A DNA stretch of 64,000 nucleotides. Origin: DASXVX01 sp036504075. Lineage in GTDB: Bacteria; Bacillota; Sulfobacillia; Symbiobacteriales; Symbiobacteriaceae. Positions within the stretch are counted from its first letter, which is position 1. Every line of letters begins with the position of its first letter. Under the pieces are notes generated by a model that was given only the letters and a program-made list of their open reading frames with translations, ran no database searches and was not told the DNA's origin. Positions 1-9,028 of this stretch are shown here, piece after piece. The position numbers and the translations under genes are program-made. The DNA lies in contig DASXVX010000096.1 of assembly GCA_036504075.1 (NCBI GenBank), positions 28,926-92,925 on the forward strand. The letters are read 5' to 3'.

Positions 1-1002
1 GATGTGGCGCAGTCGCTCTCCTGGCTCTACCGGTTCCTGGTGGTGGTGGCGACGCCGGTCCCGCGCACCGATATCACCCACGCTTCGGCGGCGGCTTTCT
101 GCGCAATCCCCGGCGTGCTCGCCCGGCAGATGCACGGGGTGCCGCTCCTGCTCACCGAGCATGGCGTCTTTCTGCGGGAGCAGTACGCCGGTATCGGGCG
201 GTTGGCGCTGCCGCCGTTCCAAAAGCGGGCGCTCCTGGGGCTGGTGCAGGCGGTGGCCCGGGCGGCCTATGCGACGGCAGACGTGGTCGCACCGGTGGCG
301 GCGTTCAACACCCGGTGGGAGCGGGAGATGGGCGTGGACCCGGCGCGCATTCGGGTGATTTACAACGGGATCGACCCCGACGAATACCGGCCGCGGCCCC
401 GCCCGCAGCCGGCGAGTCCGCACCCGCCGAGTCCGGTAGTAGTCTCGGTCGCCCGGATCGATCCGGCGAAAGACCTGTCCACCTTGCTCCAGGCGGCGGC
501 GCTGGTGGGTCGCGACCGGCCCGACTGTCGGTTTGTGGTCTACGGCAGCGTCTCCGCGCCCGACCATTACGAGGAGTTGCTGGCGCTGCGGGCCGATTTG
601 GGCCTGCAGGAGCGATTTGTCTTCGCCGGTCATCGGGATGACGCCGCCGCCGTGTATGCCGAAGGCGATGTGGTGGTGCTCTCCAGCATCTCCGAGGGGT
701 TCCCGTATTCCGTGGTCGAGGCGATGATGTGCGAGCGGCCCGTGGTGGCGACCGATGTCGGCGGGGTCCCGGAAGCGGTGGGGAGCGCCGGCGTGCTGGT
801 CCGGCCCCGCGATCCGGAGGCCATGGCGGCGGCCATTCTCCGCCTGATCGCGGACCCGGCGGGGGCGCAGGCGCTGGGCAAGCAGGGGCGGGAGCGGGCG
901 CAGTCCCTGTTTACGGCCGGCAAGTTCGCCGGGCAATACGAGGCCTTGTATCACGAGCTGTCGGTCCGAACCCGGGAGGGGGCGTGTGGCGATGGGTCCT
1001 GA
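1..1002 (+). CDS. pelF: PelF-like GT4 glycosyltransferase, 5' truncated by window edge
   Basis: The reading frame is open from base 1 and the N-terminal part of the protein lies outside the window, so the GTG at 4 is not a credible start. The visible 333 residues are the C-terminal two thirds of a GT-B retaining glycosyltransferase of family GT4. The segment TEHGVFLREQ is the sequence typical of PelF enzymes. It is followed by IYNGIDPDEY, the donor-site segment VARIDPAKDL and the EGFPYSVVEA stretch (the E-x7-E nucleotide-sugar motif of GT4). PelF polymerises the Pel exopolysaccharide at the cytoplasmic face of the membrane. The next gene overlaps its end by about 11 bases, so the two are translationally coupled. 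GT4 membership is secure; the PelF assignment rests on the TEHG motif and the PelG-like neighbour. Confidence 0.82.
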   Translation, partial: DVAQSLSWLYRFLVVVATPVPRTDITHASAAAFCAIPGVLARQMHGVPLLLTEHGVFLREQYAGIGRLALPPFQKRALLGLVQAVARAAYATADVVAPVAAFNTRWEREMGVDPARIRVIYNGIDPDEYRPRPRPQPASPHPPSPVVVSVARIDPAKDLSTLLQAAALVGRDRPDCRFVVYGSVSAPDHYEELLALRADLGLQERFVFAGHRDDAAAVYAEGDVVVLSSISEGFPYSVVEAMMCERPVVATDVGGVPEAVGSAGVLVRPRDPEAMAAAILRLIADPAGAQALGKQGRERAQSLFTAGKFAGQYEALYHELSVRTREGACGDGS

Positions 1003-2638
1003 AGGGGCCGGCGGTGTGGCACAAGTGATTGCGCGACTGCGGGAGATGGGGGCCGTGCCGCTGGATGCCTGGCACGTGGCGGCCCTTCTGGAAATGGAAG
1101 GCTGGTCGGACGAAGATGCCCGGCGGCTGGATTATCCGGACCTGTTTGCACTCGCCCGGGCGGCCTATTCCGAAGCGGTCCGGGCGGTCGACCGGACCTT
1201 TGTTCCCGCCCGGCCCGCCCGGACCTTGCTCCGGCGGCTCGCGACCGATGCGTGGCGCTTCCTGCGGGGCGTCATGTTTGCCATGCCCATGGTGATTTCG
1301 GGCTGGGCGAGCCTGGCCGTCGGCCTCTCGCTCTGGGCCTACGCCGGCTTTGACGTGCCCGAGGCCACGGGTATCGCCATCGCCGTGCTGGCCAGCTTTC
1401 TGGCCACGGGCGGCTTTACGCAGGCGATGTCCCGGCGGGGACTCTTTCTGATCTCCCTGCGGCAGACGGCGCTGGCCCGGCGCACCGCCTTGCAGTTCGT
1501 GGCGGCGGGGATCCTGTGGGCCGCAGTGGCCGGCATCGGTCTGGGCCTGGTGCTGATGCTGGTCCCGGTGCTCCGCTGGGAGACCATTCGCATGGCGCTG
1601 CTGTACTACCCGTACCTCTGCCTGATCTGGCTCTTTCTCGGGCTGCTCTACATGCTGCAACGGGAGTTTACGTTCACGGCGGTGGTCGCGGCCGGGATCG
1701 GGGTCGTCTACCTGCTGGTGCATTCGCCGCTGCTCGCCGGACTGCCGGTACACACGGCCGTGCTGATTGCCCATGCCGTCGGTCTGACCTGGTGCGCGGC
1801 CATGTCGGGGGCGCTCGCCTTGTGGTTCTTCGCCCGGCGGGCGCACGGGGAGGCACCGGAGTCGGGGGGGCGGCGAATTTCGGAGCACTGGCCGTCCGTC
1901 ATCATCCAGGTGTACCCGTTCTTTCTGTATGGCCTGTTCTACTTCGCCTTCCTCTTCACGGACCGGGTGCTCGCCTGGTCGGTGCCGGGCTTGAGTCCGC
2001 AGGCGCTCTGGTTTACCGGGCGCTACGAATCGGGGATGACGTGGGCCTCCCTGGCCCTGTTGCTGCCCATGGGCGTCGTGGAGGTGGGGATTCACCGGTT
2101 CGTCGGCCTGCTGTTCCGCGAGCAGCCGGGTGTGGTCCTGGCGGCCCGGAGCCCCGACCTGGGCCGGCGGGTAATCAGGCTCTGGCGGCGGCTCCAGACC
2201 GGCGTCATCGCCGCCGGCGCCCTGGCCGTGCTGCTGACCGAACTGCTGATGCACCTGCTGGTCCGCACGGGGACGCTGTACGTCGCCCCGCTGCTGGACC
2301 CGGTCTCCGGCTGGGTCTTCGGCTGGGCGGCCGTGGGCTACGTGCTGCTGGCGGGCGGCCTTCTGAACGTGCTCATGCTGTTCATCACCAACCAGCCCTG
2401 GCCGGCGGTGCGGGCGACGGTGACGGCACTGGCCGTCTCTCTGGCGGTCGGCTTTGTGGCCAGCCGGTTCTGGTACCGGTGCTTCGCAGCGACCGGCTGC
2501 ACGCCGGACACGCTGCTACGGTATCCCCAGGCGGCCGCGGGGCTCGTCGCCGGGGCGCTGGTCTTCTGGTGGCTGTCCGGCCGGGCGGTCCGCCGGGCGC
2601 TGGACGGTGCCGATTACCTGCTCTACCTGAATGCCTGA
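992..2638 (+). CDS. pelG: PelG-like polysaccharide exporter (polytopic membrane protein)
   Basis: A 548-residue protein with about twelve hydrophobic segments between residue 90 and the C terminus, preceded by a roughly 85-residue soluble N-terminal part. The central segment (EHWPSVIIQ, then YGLFYFAFLFTDRVLAW and a YESGM stretch) has the shape of PelG, the MOP-flippase-like exporter of Pel polysaccharide; PelG proteins are usually about 450 aa, so this one is longer at the N terminus. ATG at 992 is preferred because GGGAGGGGG ends 9 bases upstream; GTG at 986 is possible. It overlaps the end of the PelF-like gene, the same order as in known pelFG pairs. Membrane transport role: likely. PelG orthology: inferred, not proven. 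Confidence 0.65.
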   Translation: MGPEGAGGVAQVIARLREMGAVPLDAWHVAALLEMEGWSDEDARRLDYPDLFALARAAYSEAVRAVDRTFVPARPARTLLRRLATDAWRFLRGVMFAMPMVISGWASLAVGLSLWAYAGFDVPEATGIAIAVLASFLATGGFTQAMSRRGLFLISLRQTALARRTALQFVAAGILWAAVAGIGLGLVLMLVPVLRWETIRMALLYYPYLCLIWLFLGLLYMLQREFTFTAVVAAGIGVVYLLVHSPLLAGLPVHTAVLIAHAVGLTWCAAMSGALALWFFARRAHGEAPESGGRRISEHWPSVIIQVYPFFLYGLFYFAFLFTDRVLAWSVPGLSPQALWFTGRYESGMTWASLALLLPMGVVEVGIHRFVGLLFREQPGVVLAARSPDLGRRVIRLWRRLQTGVIAAGALAVLLTELLMHLLVRTGTLYVAPLLDPVSGWVFGWAAVGYVLLAGGLLNVLMLFITNQPWPAVRATVTALAVSLAVGFVASRFWYRCFAATGCTPDTLLRYPQAAAGLVAGALVFWWLSGRAVRRALDGADYLLYLNA

Positions 2639-2655
2639 CGGAGGGGGGACGACCC

Positions 2656-4593
2656 GTGGCTGACCTGCCTGTCTGGCCGCTGCTGCTTGTGCGATCGCTG
2701 GTCCACCTGCTGGCGCTGATCGCGGTCGTCTTCGTGATTTTGCCCGGGGCGCTGTGGCCGAACCTGCCCGGGCGGCGGCTCTCCGACTACCTGGTGCGGG
2801 CGGTGGGCACGACTTTTGTCCTGGTGCTCCTGGTCTATCTGCTCGATCTGATCCGGCTGTACGAGGGGCTGACGCTGGGGCTGCTGGTGGTGGGCGTGGT
2901 GGCCGTGCCGGTCATCCGCCGGTTCCGGTCGCTTTCCGGTGATGAGGCCTACTCGGCCGGCTGGCTGGACCTGCTGGACCGGACAGCCGCTGCGCTGTCC
3001 CGGTGGCGTGACGGCGTCGCGGCCTTGCTCCGGGGCGGCGGGGTCCGCTTTACGGCCGCCGGGCTCATGACCGCCGTCCTGCTGACCGTGCCCGCCGGGG
3101 TCGCGGCCTGGGAGCGCTTCAGCCAGGCGCTGGTCCGGGTGAGTCCCGCCTTTTCGGATGCGGAAGTGACCATGAAGTGGTACCGGCTGCTGCAGACCTC
3201 GTACGACAAGGTCGCCCTGTACGTGGACGGCATCTACCCGCTGGGCCTGTACACGGTGCTCTCCCTGTTGGGCAAGCTGTCGGACCTGAACGCGGTCCTG
3301 ATGCTGCAGGCGATGGGTCCGCTGCAGGGGCTGGGGCTGGTCCTGCTGGGCGCAGCCGCCCTGTATGTCGCCACCCGGCAGCCGCTGGCGGCGGTGGTGT
3401 ACATCTGGCTGTACGGGACCATGGCGGACTGGGTGCCCGTCAACCTGGACCGCCACGCCGGCCTGAACCCCCAGGAGTTCGGCCTGCTGTTCATCCTGCC
3501 GGTCGCGGCCTTCACGATTGGCTACCTGCTGGACGGCGAGCGCAAACACGCGCTGGCCGGGGCGGCGGCCCTGGGCCTGACCGTGCTGATTCACCCGGTG
3601 GCGGCCATTTTCGCCGGCCTGGCGGCGGTGGTCCCGGCGCTGGTGCTGACGCTGGCCCAGCCGTCCCACTGGCGGCGGCTGGCCGCGTTGGCCGGATGGA
3701 GCGTCGCAGCCTGCGCATTGGGCGGTCTGCCGCTCCTCGCGGGCCGCCTGGCGGGCCTGCCCTGGCACAGCGCCTCGCTGGATTACGCGGTGAAGCGCCT
3801 CGATCCCGGCGCGTTCCCGCCGCCCCCGCCGGCCCTGACCGCACTGGCGTTGCTGGCAACCATCGTCGGGCTGGCCGCCTGGGCCACGCCGGCGGTGCGC
3901 CGCAGCGAAGCCGCCCGCTACGCCGCCGCCGCCGCCCTGGCGCTGGGCGCCACCGCACTGGCCGGCCTTGCGCTCACCTGGGGGCTGGTTCGGGTGCTGC
4001 CGCTGCGGTTCCTCTACGACCGGGGGCAGGACCCGGCGGCCATGCTGGTGACTGGAGCCGCCGGCGCCGCCTGTGCCCTGCTGCTGCTGCCCCTGTGGTC
4101 CCGCCGCGGCTGGCGCTGGCTGGTTTCCGGCCTGGTGCTCGCCGGCATGGCGGCGGCCTGGGTGGCGTCGCCGCCGAAGGCGGTCATGCCCTACCGGGTG
4201 TTCAACGATGCCACCCTCTACCAGTACCTGCGCATCGACGCCGCCCACGCGCCGGGCACGTGGGGCATGGTGGCCGGCCCCGACGGCTACACGCTCGCCA
4301 TCGGCCGGGCGTTCCACGTTTACCCCCACGAGCTGGGCGCCCGCTACCGGATCGGTCCGGACGGCCTGACAGACCAGCAGCAGCCCGGGCCGCCGGTGAA
4401 ACCGGACCTGTACTTCTTCGTCGACCGCCAGCCGCCCGAGGACCTGGCGCTCATGCAGGAGCGGGCGAACGCCCGGCAGGCGGAGAGCGACCGGCTGGCG
4501 GCCTGGATCGATCAGGCCATGGGGACCGGGCTGCCCCTGCAACGGGTCTATCACGATCCGACACTCGACGTGTGGGAACTGTCCTGGAGGTGA
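2656..4593 (+). CDS. Large polytopic membrane protein of the exopolysaccharide operon
   Basis: A 645-residue protein beginning at a GTG with GGAGGGGGGAC just upstream. It has many hydrophobic helices (about 12-14) from the N terminus to about residue 510, then a roughly 130-residue hydrophilic C-terminal part containing YQYLRIDAAHAPGTW and FFVDRQPPED. I do not recognise the family. The architecture (many helices, then a soluble extracytoplasmic tail) resembles GT-C glycosyltransferases or polysaccharide-modifying membrane proteins, which is only an analogy. It lies 17 bases after the exporter and its stop overlaps the start of the following GT2 gene, so it belongs to the same polysaccharide operon. 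Confidence 0.75.
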   Translation: MADLPVWPLLLVRSLVHLLALIAVVFVILPGALWPNLPGRRLSDYLVRAVGTTFVLVLLVYLLDLIRLYEGLTLGLLVVGVVAVPVIRRFRSLSGDEAYSAGWLDLLDRTAAALSRWRDGVAALLRGGGVRFTAAGLMTAVLLTVPAGVAAWERFSQALVRVSPAFSDAEVTMKWYRLLQTSYDKVALYVDGIYPLGLYTVLSLLGKLSDLNAVLMLQAMGPLQGLGLVLLGAAALYVATRQPLAAVVYIWLYGTMADWVPVNLDRHAGLNPQEFGLLFILPVAAFTIGYLLDGERKHALAGAAALGLTVLIHPVAAIFAGLAAVVPALVLTLAQPSHWRRLAALAGWSVAACALGGLPLLAGRLAGLPWHSASLDYAVKRLDPGAFPPPPPALTALALLATIVGLAAWATPAVRRSEAARYAAAAALALGATALAGLALTWGLVRVLPLRFLYDRGQDPAAMLVTGAAGAACALLLLPLWSRRGWRWLVSGLVLAGMAAAWVASPPKAVMPYRVFNDATLYQYLRIDAAHAPGTWGMVAGPDGYTLAIGRAFHVYPHELGARYRIGPDGLTDQQQPGPPVKPDLYFFVDRQPPEDLALMQERANARQAESDRLAAWIDQAMGTGLPLQRVYHDPTLDVWELSWR

Positions 4594-5426
4594 TGGCCAT
4601 GGCCCGCCACCTGGTGATCATGCCGGTGTTCAACGAGAGCCGAACCGTGATGGCCATGCTGGAACGCTGTTTGCCGTGGGCCGACCGCATCGTCGTGGTG
4701 GACGACGGCTCCACCGATGACTCGGCCCGGCAGGTGCGCCTGCTGGCCGATGCCTGCCCGCAGATCATGCTGCTGCCGCTGGCCCGGAACCAGGGGGTCT
4801 CGGGCGCGTTACTCACGGGGTTCGCCTACGCCTGGCTCCTGCTCCGGGCGGGTCGGCTGGCGCCGGACGACTGGATCATTACGATCGATGCCGACGGGCA
4901 GCATCAGCCGGACCTGATTCCGCACCTGGTCGGGATGGCGGAGCGGCGGCAGGTCGACGTTTTGCTGGCCCGCCGGGACCTGCGGCACTATCCCGGGTTC
5001 AAGTGGCTGGGGAACTGGGGGCTGTCGCTCTGGGCCTCGTGGCTGAGCGGCCACCGCTACCTGGACGCCGAGTGCGGATTCCGTTTATTCCGGGCCGCGA
5101 TCCTGACCGACATCCTCCGCTTTTTCACCGGCCGCCGGTACGGCTGCTGCCAGGAACTCGCCGTCATTACCGCCCGGCGAGGGTGGCGAATCGACAACAC
5201 GGTGTTGATCCCGGTGGACTTTTACCGACCGGGAACCCGAGTTCGGGACGGCTTCACCAACGTCTGGATGGGCCTGACCGCCTGGGGACGGGTGACTTTC
5301 CGGCAGGCTTTTCCCGTGGAACGCCGGGTCAACCAGGTCATGAGCCGGGTGGGGGACCCGCCGGGCGCCTCGACCCTGGCGGCGGGCATGCTGGCCCATG
5401 CCCGGCTCACCGGGACCATGCCGTGA
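4593..5426 (+). CDS. GT2-family glycosyltransferase
   Basis: A 277-residue soluble GT-A fold enzyme. It starts with HLVIMPVFNESRTV, then VVDDGSTDDS (nucleotide-binding Asp region) and IDADGQHQP (the DXD-type metal site), followed by DAECGFRLFR, typical of the dolichol-phosphate-mannose-synthase-like branch of GT2. No C-terminal membrane segments follow the catalytic domain. The ATG at 4593 overlaps the previous TGA by one base, and its own stop overlaps the GTG of the epimerase, so translation is coupled along the operon. It probably transfers a sugar to a lipid or growing polysaccharide; donor and acceptor cannot be told. Confidence 0.88.
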   Translation: MAMARHLVIMPVFNESRTVMAMLERCLPWADRIVVVDDGSTDDSARQVRLLADACPQIMLLPLARNQGVSGALLTGFAYAWLLLRAGRLAPDDWIITIDADGQHQPDLIPHLVGMAERRQVDVLLARRDLRHYPGFKWLGNWGLSLWASWLSGHRYLDAECGFRLFRAAILTDILRFFTGRRYGCCQELAVITARRGWRIDNTVLIPVDFYRPGTRVRDGFTNVWMGLTAWGRVTFRQAFPVERRVNQVMSRVGDPPGASTLAAGMLAHARLTGTMP

Positions 5427-6388
5427 AGGGAACAGGGCATGTCCTGGTGACCGGAGGCGCCGGTTTTATCGGGTCTCATGTGGTTGAGCGCCTGCTTGAG
5501 ACGGGCCACCGGGTGACCATCGTGGACGACCTGTCCACGGGCTGCCGGGAGAACGTGCCGCCCGGAGCCGCCTTCTACCGGGTTTCGACCCAACACCCGC
5601 GGCTGTCCGCCGTGTTCGACGGCGTGGAGTCGGTCGTGCATCTCGCCGCCCAGACGTCGGTCGCCGCCTCGGTGGCGGACCCGAGTGGCGATGCCCATCG
5701 GAACATCATGGGCACGCTGGCCGCGATCGAAGCGGCCCGCCGGGCCCGGGTGAAGCGGTTTGTCTATATCTCATCCGCTGCCGTTTACGGGCGGCCCCAG
5801 CAGTTGCCGGTCGGCGAGGGCCATCGCATTGCGCCGCTGTCTCCGTACGGCTTCAGCAAGTTTGCGGGCGAAGAGTACTTGCGGCTGCGCGGTGAGTGCT
5901 TTCAGTCGTGGTCCATCCTGCGGCTGGCCAATGTGTATGGCCCCCGGCAGAGCGCAGCGGGGGAGGCCGGCGTGGTCGCCCGCTGGGCGGCCGGGCTGAC
6001 GGCCGGGCGGCCGATCGAACTGCACAGCGACGGCGACCAGACCCGCGATTTCGTCTACGCCGGCGACGTGGCGGATGCGATTGTCCGGGTAGTTGAACGG
6101 GCGGCGGAGCGCTGCGCTGCCCCGGGCTGCGTGCTCAACATCGGCACGGGCCGTGCCACCTCGGTCGGCCAGCTGCTGACCACGCTCAGCCGGCTCGCCG
6201 GGTATAAGCCCACCGTGAATCGCCGGGAACCCCGGCCGGGCGACATCCGCGACTCCGTACTGGACGCTTCGGCGGCCAGGCAGGTGCTGGACTGGGAGGC
6301 CCGCACCCCGCTGGCAGCCGGATTGGACCGGACCATGGCCTGGTTTCGGGAGACCAGGCCGCGGGAGCTGTCCGGGGAAGGCAGATAA
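5423..6388 (+). CDS. NAD-dependent sugar epimerase/dehydratase (GalE-like)
   Basis: A 321-residue extended short-chain dehydrogenase. The N-terminal VTGGAGFIGSHVVE is the Rossmann GxxGxxG motif. VVDDLSTG gives the Asp that binds the NAD ribose. The catalytic Tyr and Lys are in SPYGFSKFAGEE, and RLANVYGPRQ is typical of UDP-glucose/UDP-GlcNAc 4-epimerases and dTDP-glucose dehydratases. The GTG start overlaps the upstream stop (GTGA). It is the last gene before a strong terminator. Pel contains GalNAc/GalN-type sugars, so a UDP-GlcNAc 4-epimerase would fit, but the substrate is not readable from sequence. Confidence 0.88.
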   Translation: MKGTGHVLVTGGAGFIGSHVVERLLETGHRVTIVDDLSTGCRENVPPGAAFYRVSTQHPRLSAVFDGVESVVHLAAQTSVAASVADPSGDAHRNIMGTLAAIEAARRARVKRFVYISSAAVYGRPQQLPVGEGHRIAPLSPYGFSKFAGEEYLRLRGECFQSWSILRLANVYGPRQSAAGEAGVVARWAAGLTAGRPIELHSDGDQTRDFVYAGDVADAIVRVVERAAERCAAPGCVLNIGTGRATSVGQLLTTLSRLAGYKPTVNRREPRPGDIRDSVLDASAARQVLDWEARTPLAAGLDRTMAWFRETRPRELSGEGR

Positions 6389-6414
6389 AGGGCGGCCCCG
6401 CGGGGCCGCCCTTT
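6389..6414 (+). terminator. Rho-independent terminator of exopolysaccharide operon
   Basis: An 11-bp perfect GC-rich inverted repeat (AGGGCGGCCCC / GGGGCCGCCCT) with a two-base centre, followed by TTTC, starts directly after the epimerase stop codon. It also lies at the 3' end of the convergent minus-strand gene, so it may serve both. Confidence 0.85.
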
Positions 6415-6447
6415 CGGCTGCAACAGGAACGCTCAGACCCGGAACCC

Positions 6448-8697
6448 TCAGACCCGGATCAGGAACAGACGCATGTCGGTCACCCACCCCGGCGTCGTGA
6501 AGCCGTCGGTGGTCCGCTTGGCCGCACTGATCGAAATCGCGAACGGGCACGGATCGGAGGCCAGAACCGGCACCAGCGTCAGCCAGTGATCCCGGAACGC
6601 CTGCAGGCTGCCGGAGCCGCCCGCCCAGTAATTGGCCGCCCAGTTGACCGCCGGGAAGTTGGCGGTCAGGCTCACCGACCCGACGGAACTCAGCGTCACC
6701 GGACCGGCCGGCAGGTGCGTATAATTCGCCACATAGCTGTCGGCGGGCTGGACCGGGCTCGCACCGTTGTTATAGACCATCGTCGGAATAATGGTCTCCG
6801 TCGACGCATTGCCAATCCGGAAGGAGACCGCCAGCCCCGCCAGATGGCCAAAGTCGTCGAACGCCTGGAACGAGGTCGAGAGGGCGTCGGCGGCGTTGGT
6901 CAGGTGCGCCTTCGGGCAGACGGCGGTCAGGATGCTCGTCCCGTTCTCGTCCCGCAGGCTCGTCACGCCAACGTGCACCGGGGTGTTGTCGATCACCAGC
7001 CGCAGGTCCGGACCCAGTTCTGCGATCTGGCACCGATGCGTCACGACGGCGCCGGTCACGGTGACCGGCGTCACCCGGAAGAGGCACTGCCCGGCGCCGC
7101 CCGGCAGCAGGTCGGCGGTACTCACGCCCAGCACGACGGGCTGCATCGAATGGAGCCACTGCCACGCCGGACCCGGCCGGTAAGTCTCCACCAGATTCTC
7201 CGGGAGCACGTAGAGCTTCTCGGCGCCCACCGTGACCGGCATGCTGGTCACGGTGATCGTGCGCACCTCGCCATAATGCGGGTCGGCGTGATCCAGGTTG
7301 ATGTACTGGGTGGCGTAGGCGAAGGGTTCCGCGTAGGTCACCCACGGGCCGGCCGGGCCCGGCGCCCGGAGGGTGCCGCTCAGACGAGTCTGCTCCACCT
7401 TGTAGTGGGTCGGCCCGGCGGCAAACAGGCCGTACAGGCTGAGGTGCCCGGCGAAAGCCGCGTCCTTGACCAGTGGGACGTTAAAGGGCGCCGGCCCGGG
7501 GCCTGCGAACAGGGAGGTGGTGTCGGCCCAGCCGTCGATCTTGTCCACCCCGATGTTCCCGACGCTCGTGAAGATGAAGCACTTGTCGCCCAACTCACCA
7601 ACGTGCGTGCCGTGTTCACCGCAGACCGTCGCGCTGTTGGCGTACAGCGTGATGTGCCCGAACGGCCAGGTGCTGTGAGGCACCGGGAAGAAGCCGTCGT
7701 CGTAGATCACCCTGGTGATGGCATCCACACTCTGGGTCACCCGGAAGTGCCAGCCCGCCGAGCAGGGGTTGGCGACCAGCGGCGGGAGCGTCAGCGGAAG
7801 CTTGATTTCCGGGCGAATCCGCTCCGCCAATTCGGGGACCGCCTCGGGCTTCCGGATGAAGGCTGCCTTCTCTGCTTTCAGGGCCTTGACGTTAATCTCC
7901 TCAACCGGCGCCACCGTCCGGGACATCTGCATGGCCTCCAGCGCCGCCAGGCGGGGCATGGCCTCCGGAATGGCCGGCCCCTGTCCGGTCAGCCGCTGCT
8001 CGTGGGCCCAGGCCTGCAGAATCCCCTCGTAGGGGGCAGGATCAGGTCCCGGCCACGGCGGGTGCGGCTTGGGCACGGGGAACAACTCGGGAATCGGCAG
8101 CAGGTCATGCCAGTCGAAAGGCAGATCGATCGGGATGATCACCTTCGGGATTCTGATGCGCACCGTGCAGACCCGGAAGAAGCCGTTCTGGTCGGTATAG
8201 GCGGTCGCCAGAACCTTACGCCGGATGCCCCAGGGCGTAATCGTGTGGACGTACGCCTCCACTTTCGCCCCAAAGACCGAGCAGCAGGTCGTGACCGGTT
8301 GGCCCAGCGGGTCCTGTCCGGTCGTGCGGCAGGCCACGACCCGGCCGCGTACGCAGCAGACCTCAAAGAGGGGACCCCAGATCCGCCGCAGGTACCGGGG
8401 GATTACGAGCGGTTCCTTCTGCAGGTCGAGCATGCCGTCATTGGACGGCTGTGCCTTGATCGGAACCCGGAGCGTTTCGGTGATGGGCTCGTCCACATCG
8501 GGGCGAATCTGGAGGACGGGCTCATGTTCAGCCCGGTGCTCCTCGTTGATCAGTAGATGAAAGCTGCCGTTCTCCTGCACCGGTGCGCTGCCCAGCAGAT
8601 GCCCGTCGTGGCTGATCAGTTCGGCGACTAACCCGACTTCGTCGGGCAGGAACGCCATCGAGAGCCGGTCCACGGACCCTTTCACTTCACGGATCAC
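6448..8697 (-). CDS. Large protein of unknown function with N-terminal carrier-like beta domains
   Basis: A 749-residue protein that I cannot assign to a family. There is no signal peptide or membrane segment. The first 50 residues and again residues about 110-180 read like beta-sandwich repeats of the carboxypeptidase-regulatory type (for example VFGAKVEAYV and YTDQNGFFRVCTV). The second is Cys-rich (CCVRGRVVAC, TTCC). A Pro/Trp-rich linker follows (about 200-230), then a charged helix and, from about residue 310, a long beta-rich region with HGTHVGELGDKCFIFTS and many short hydrophobic strands up to the end. GTG start at 8697 with GAAGGT 4 bases upstream. Monocistronic, with its own promoter and an operator-like palindrome. 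Secretion or a surface location without a signal cannot be judged. Confidence 0.8.
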   Translation of the reverse strand: MIREVKGSVDRLSMAFLPDEVGLVAELISHDGHLLGSAPVQENGSFHLLINEEHRAEHEPVLQIRPDVDEPITETLRVPIKAQPSNDGMLDLQKEPLVIPRYLRRIWGPLFEVCCVRGRVVACRTTGQDPLGQPVTTCCSVFGAKVEAYVHTITPWGIRRKVLATAYTDQNGFFRVCTVRIRIPKVIIPIDLPFDWHDLLPIPELFPVPKPHPPWPGPDPAPYEGILQAWAHEQRLTGQGPAIPEAMPRLAALEAMQMSRTVAPVEEINVKALKAEKAAFIRKPEAVPELAERIRPEIKLPLTLPPLVANPCSAGWHFRVTQSVDAITRVIYDDGFFPVPHSTWPFGHITLYANSATVCGEHGTHVGELGDKCFIFTSVGNIGVDKIDGWADTTSLFAGPGPAPFNVPLVKDAAFAGHLSLYGLFAAGPTHYKVEQTRLSGTLRAPGPAGPWVTYAEPFAYATQYINLDHADPHYGEVRTITVTSMPVTVGAEKLYVLPENLVETYRPGPAWQWLHSMQPVVLGVSTADLLPGGAGQCLFRVTPVTVTGAVVTHRCQIAELGPDLRLVIDNTPVHVGVTSLRDENGTSILTAVCPKAHLTNAADALSTSFQAFDDFGHLAGLAVSFRIGNASTETIIPTMVYNNGASPVQPADSYVANYTHLPAGPVTLSSVGSVSLTANFPAVNWAANYWAGGSGSLQAFRDHWLTLVPVLASDPCPFAISISAAKRTTDGFTTPGWVTDMRLFLIRV

Positions 8698-8732
8698 ACC
8701 TTCAACCCCTTTCGTACGGGTGTCGAAAAGTT

Positions 8733-8753
8733 CCTGTATATTTAAAATACAGG
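8733..8753. promoter_or_regulatory. Palindromic operator-like site
   Basis: Inverted repeat CCTGTAT-N7-ATACAGG with an AT-rich centre. It lies just downstream of the minus-strand promoter at 8773-8801 and 36 bases before the GTG of the 749-aa gene, where a repressor would block transcription. AT-rich sequence in an otherwise GC-rich region supports function. The cognate regulator is unknown; the FCD protein divergently encoded at 9029 is one candidate. Confidence 0.55.
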
Positions 8754-8772
8754 AGCAATAATCACTAACACG

Positions 8773-8801
8773 AGCGTAGTGTAGGCAGAAATATTTGTCA
8801 A
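8773..8801 (-). promoter_or_regulatory. Sigma-A-type promoter for the 749-aa gene
   Basis: On the minus strand, a perfect -35 TTGACA (8796-8801) is followed after exactly 17 bases by TACGCT (8773-8778). The palindrome at 8733-8753 lies in the early transcribed region. In the rest of this divergent intergenic stretch (8802-9028) no clear promoter for the plus-strand gene was found. Confidence 0.6.
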
Positions 8802-9028
8802 GGGTGACGATTGCGCGGACCGGTGGTGAGAGGTAGGCGACCCCTAACCCTCAAAAATATCTATAGCAATTCAGTTTTCCCCATGTTATACCGTGGATGG
8901 ACAAGATTGAATTTGGGACGAAGCGGGGCAGATAGGCGGATTGTTATGTCTTGTGCCGCTCATCAGTGACGAGGGAAGGTCCGCACAAGTGAGAAACAGC
9001 ACGTACTCTACGCAGGAAGTGACAGGAC

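Noticed and set aside
911..2254. Minus-strand open frame opposite the PelG-like gene
   Set aside because: Its composition (Gln, Arg, Pro, His) is that of an antisense shadow. The plus-strand frame encodes clear membrane helices and is coupled to its neighbours.
6586..8556. A 656-codon open frame on the plus strand opposite the 749-aa gene
   Set aside because: The minus-strand gene has a promoter, a ribosome site and a plausible protein composition. The plus-strand translation is low-complexity Arg/Gly/Asp/His and lacks a ribosome site.
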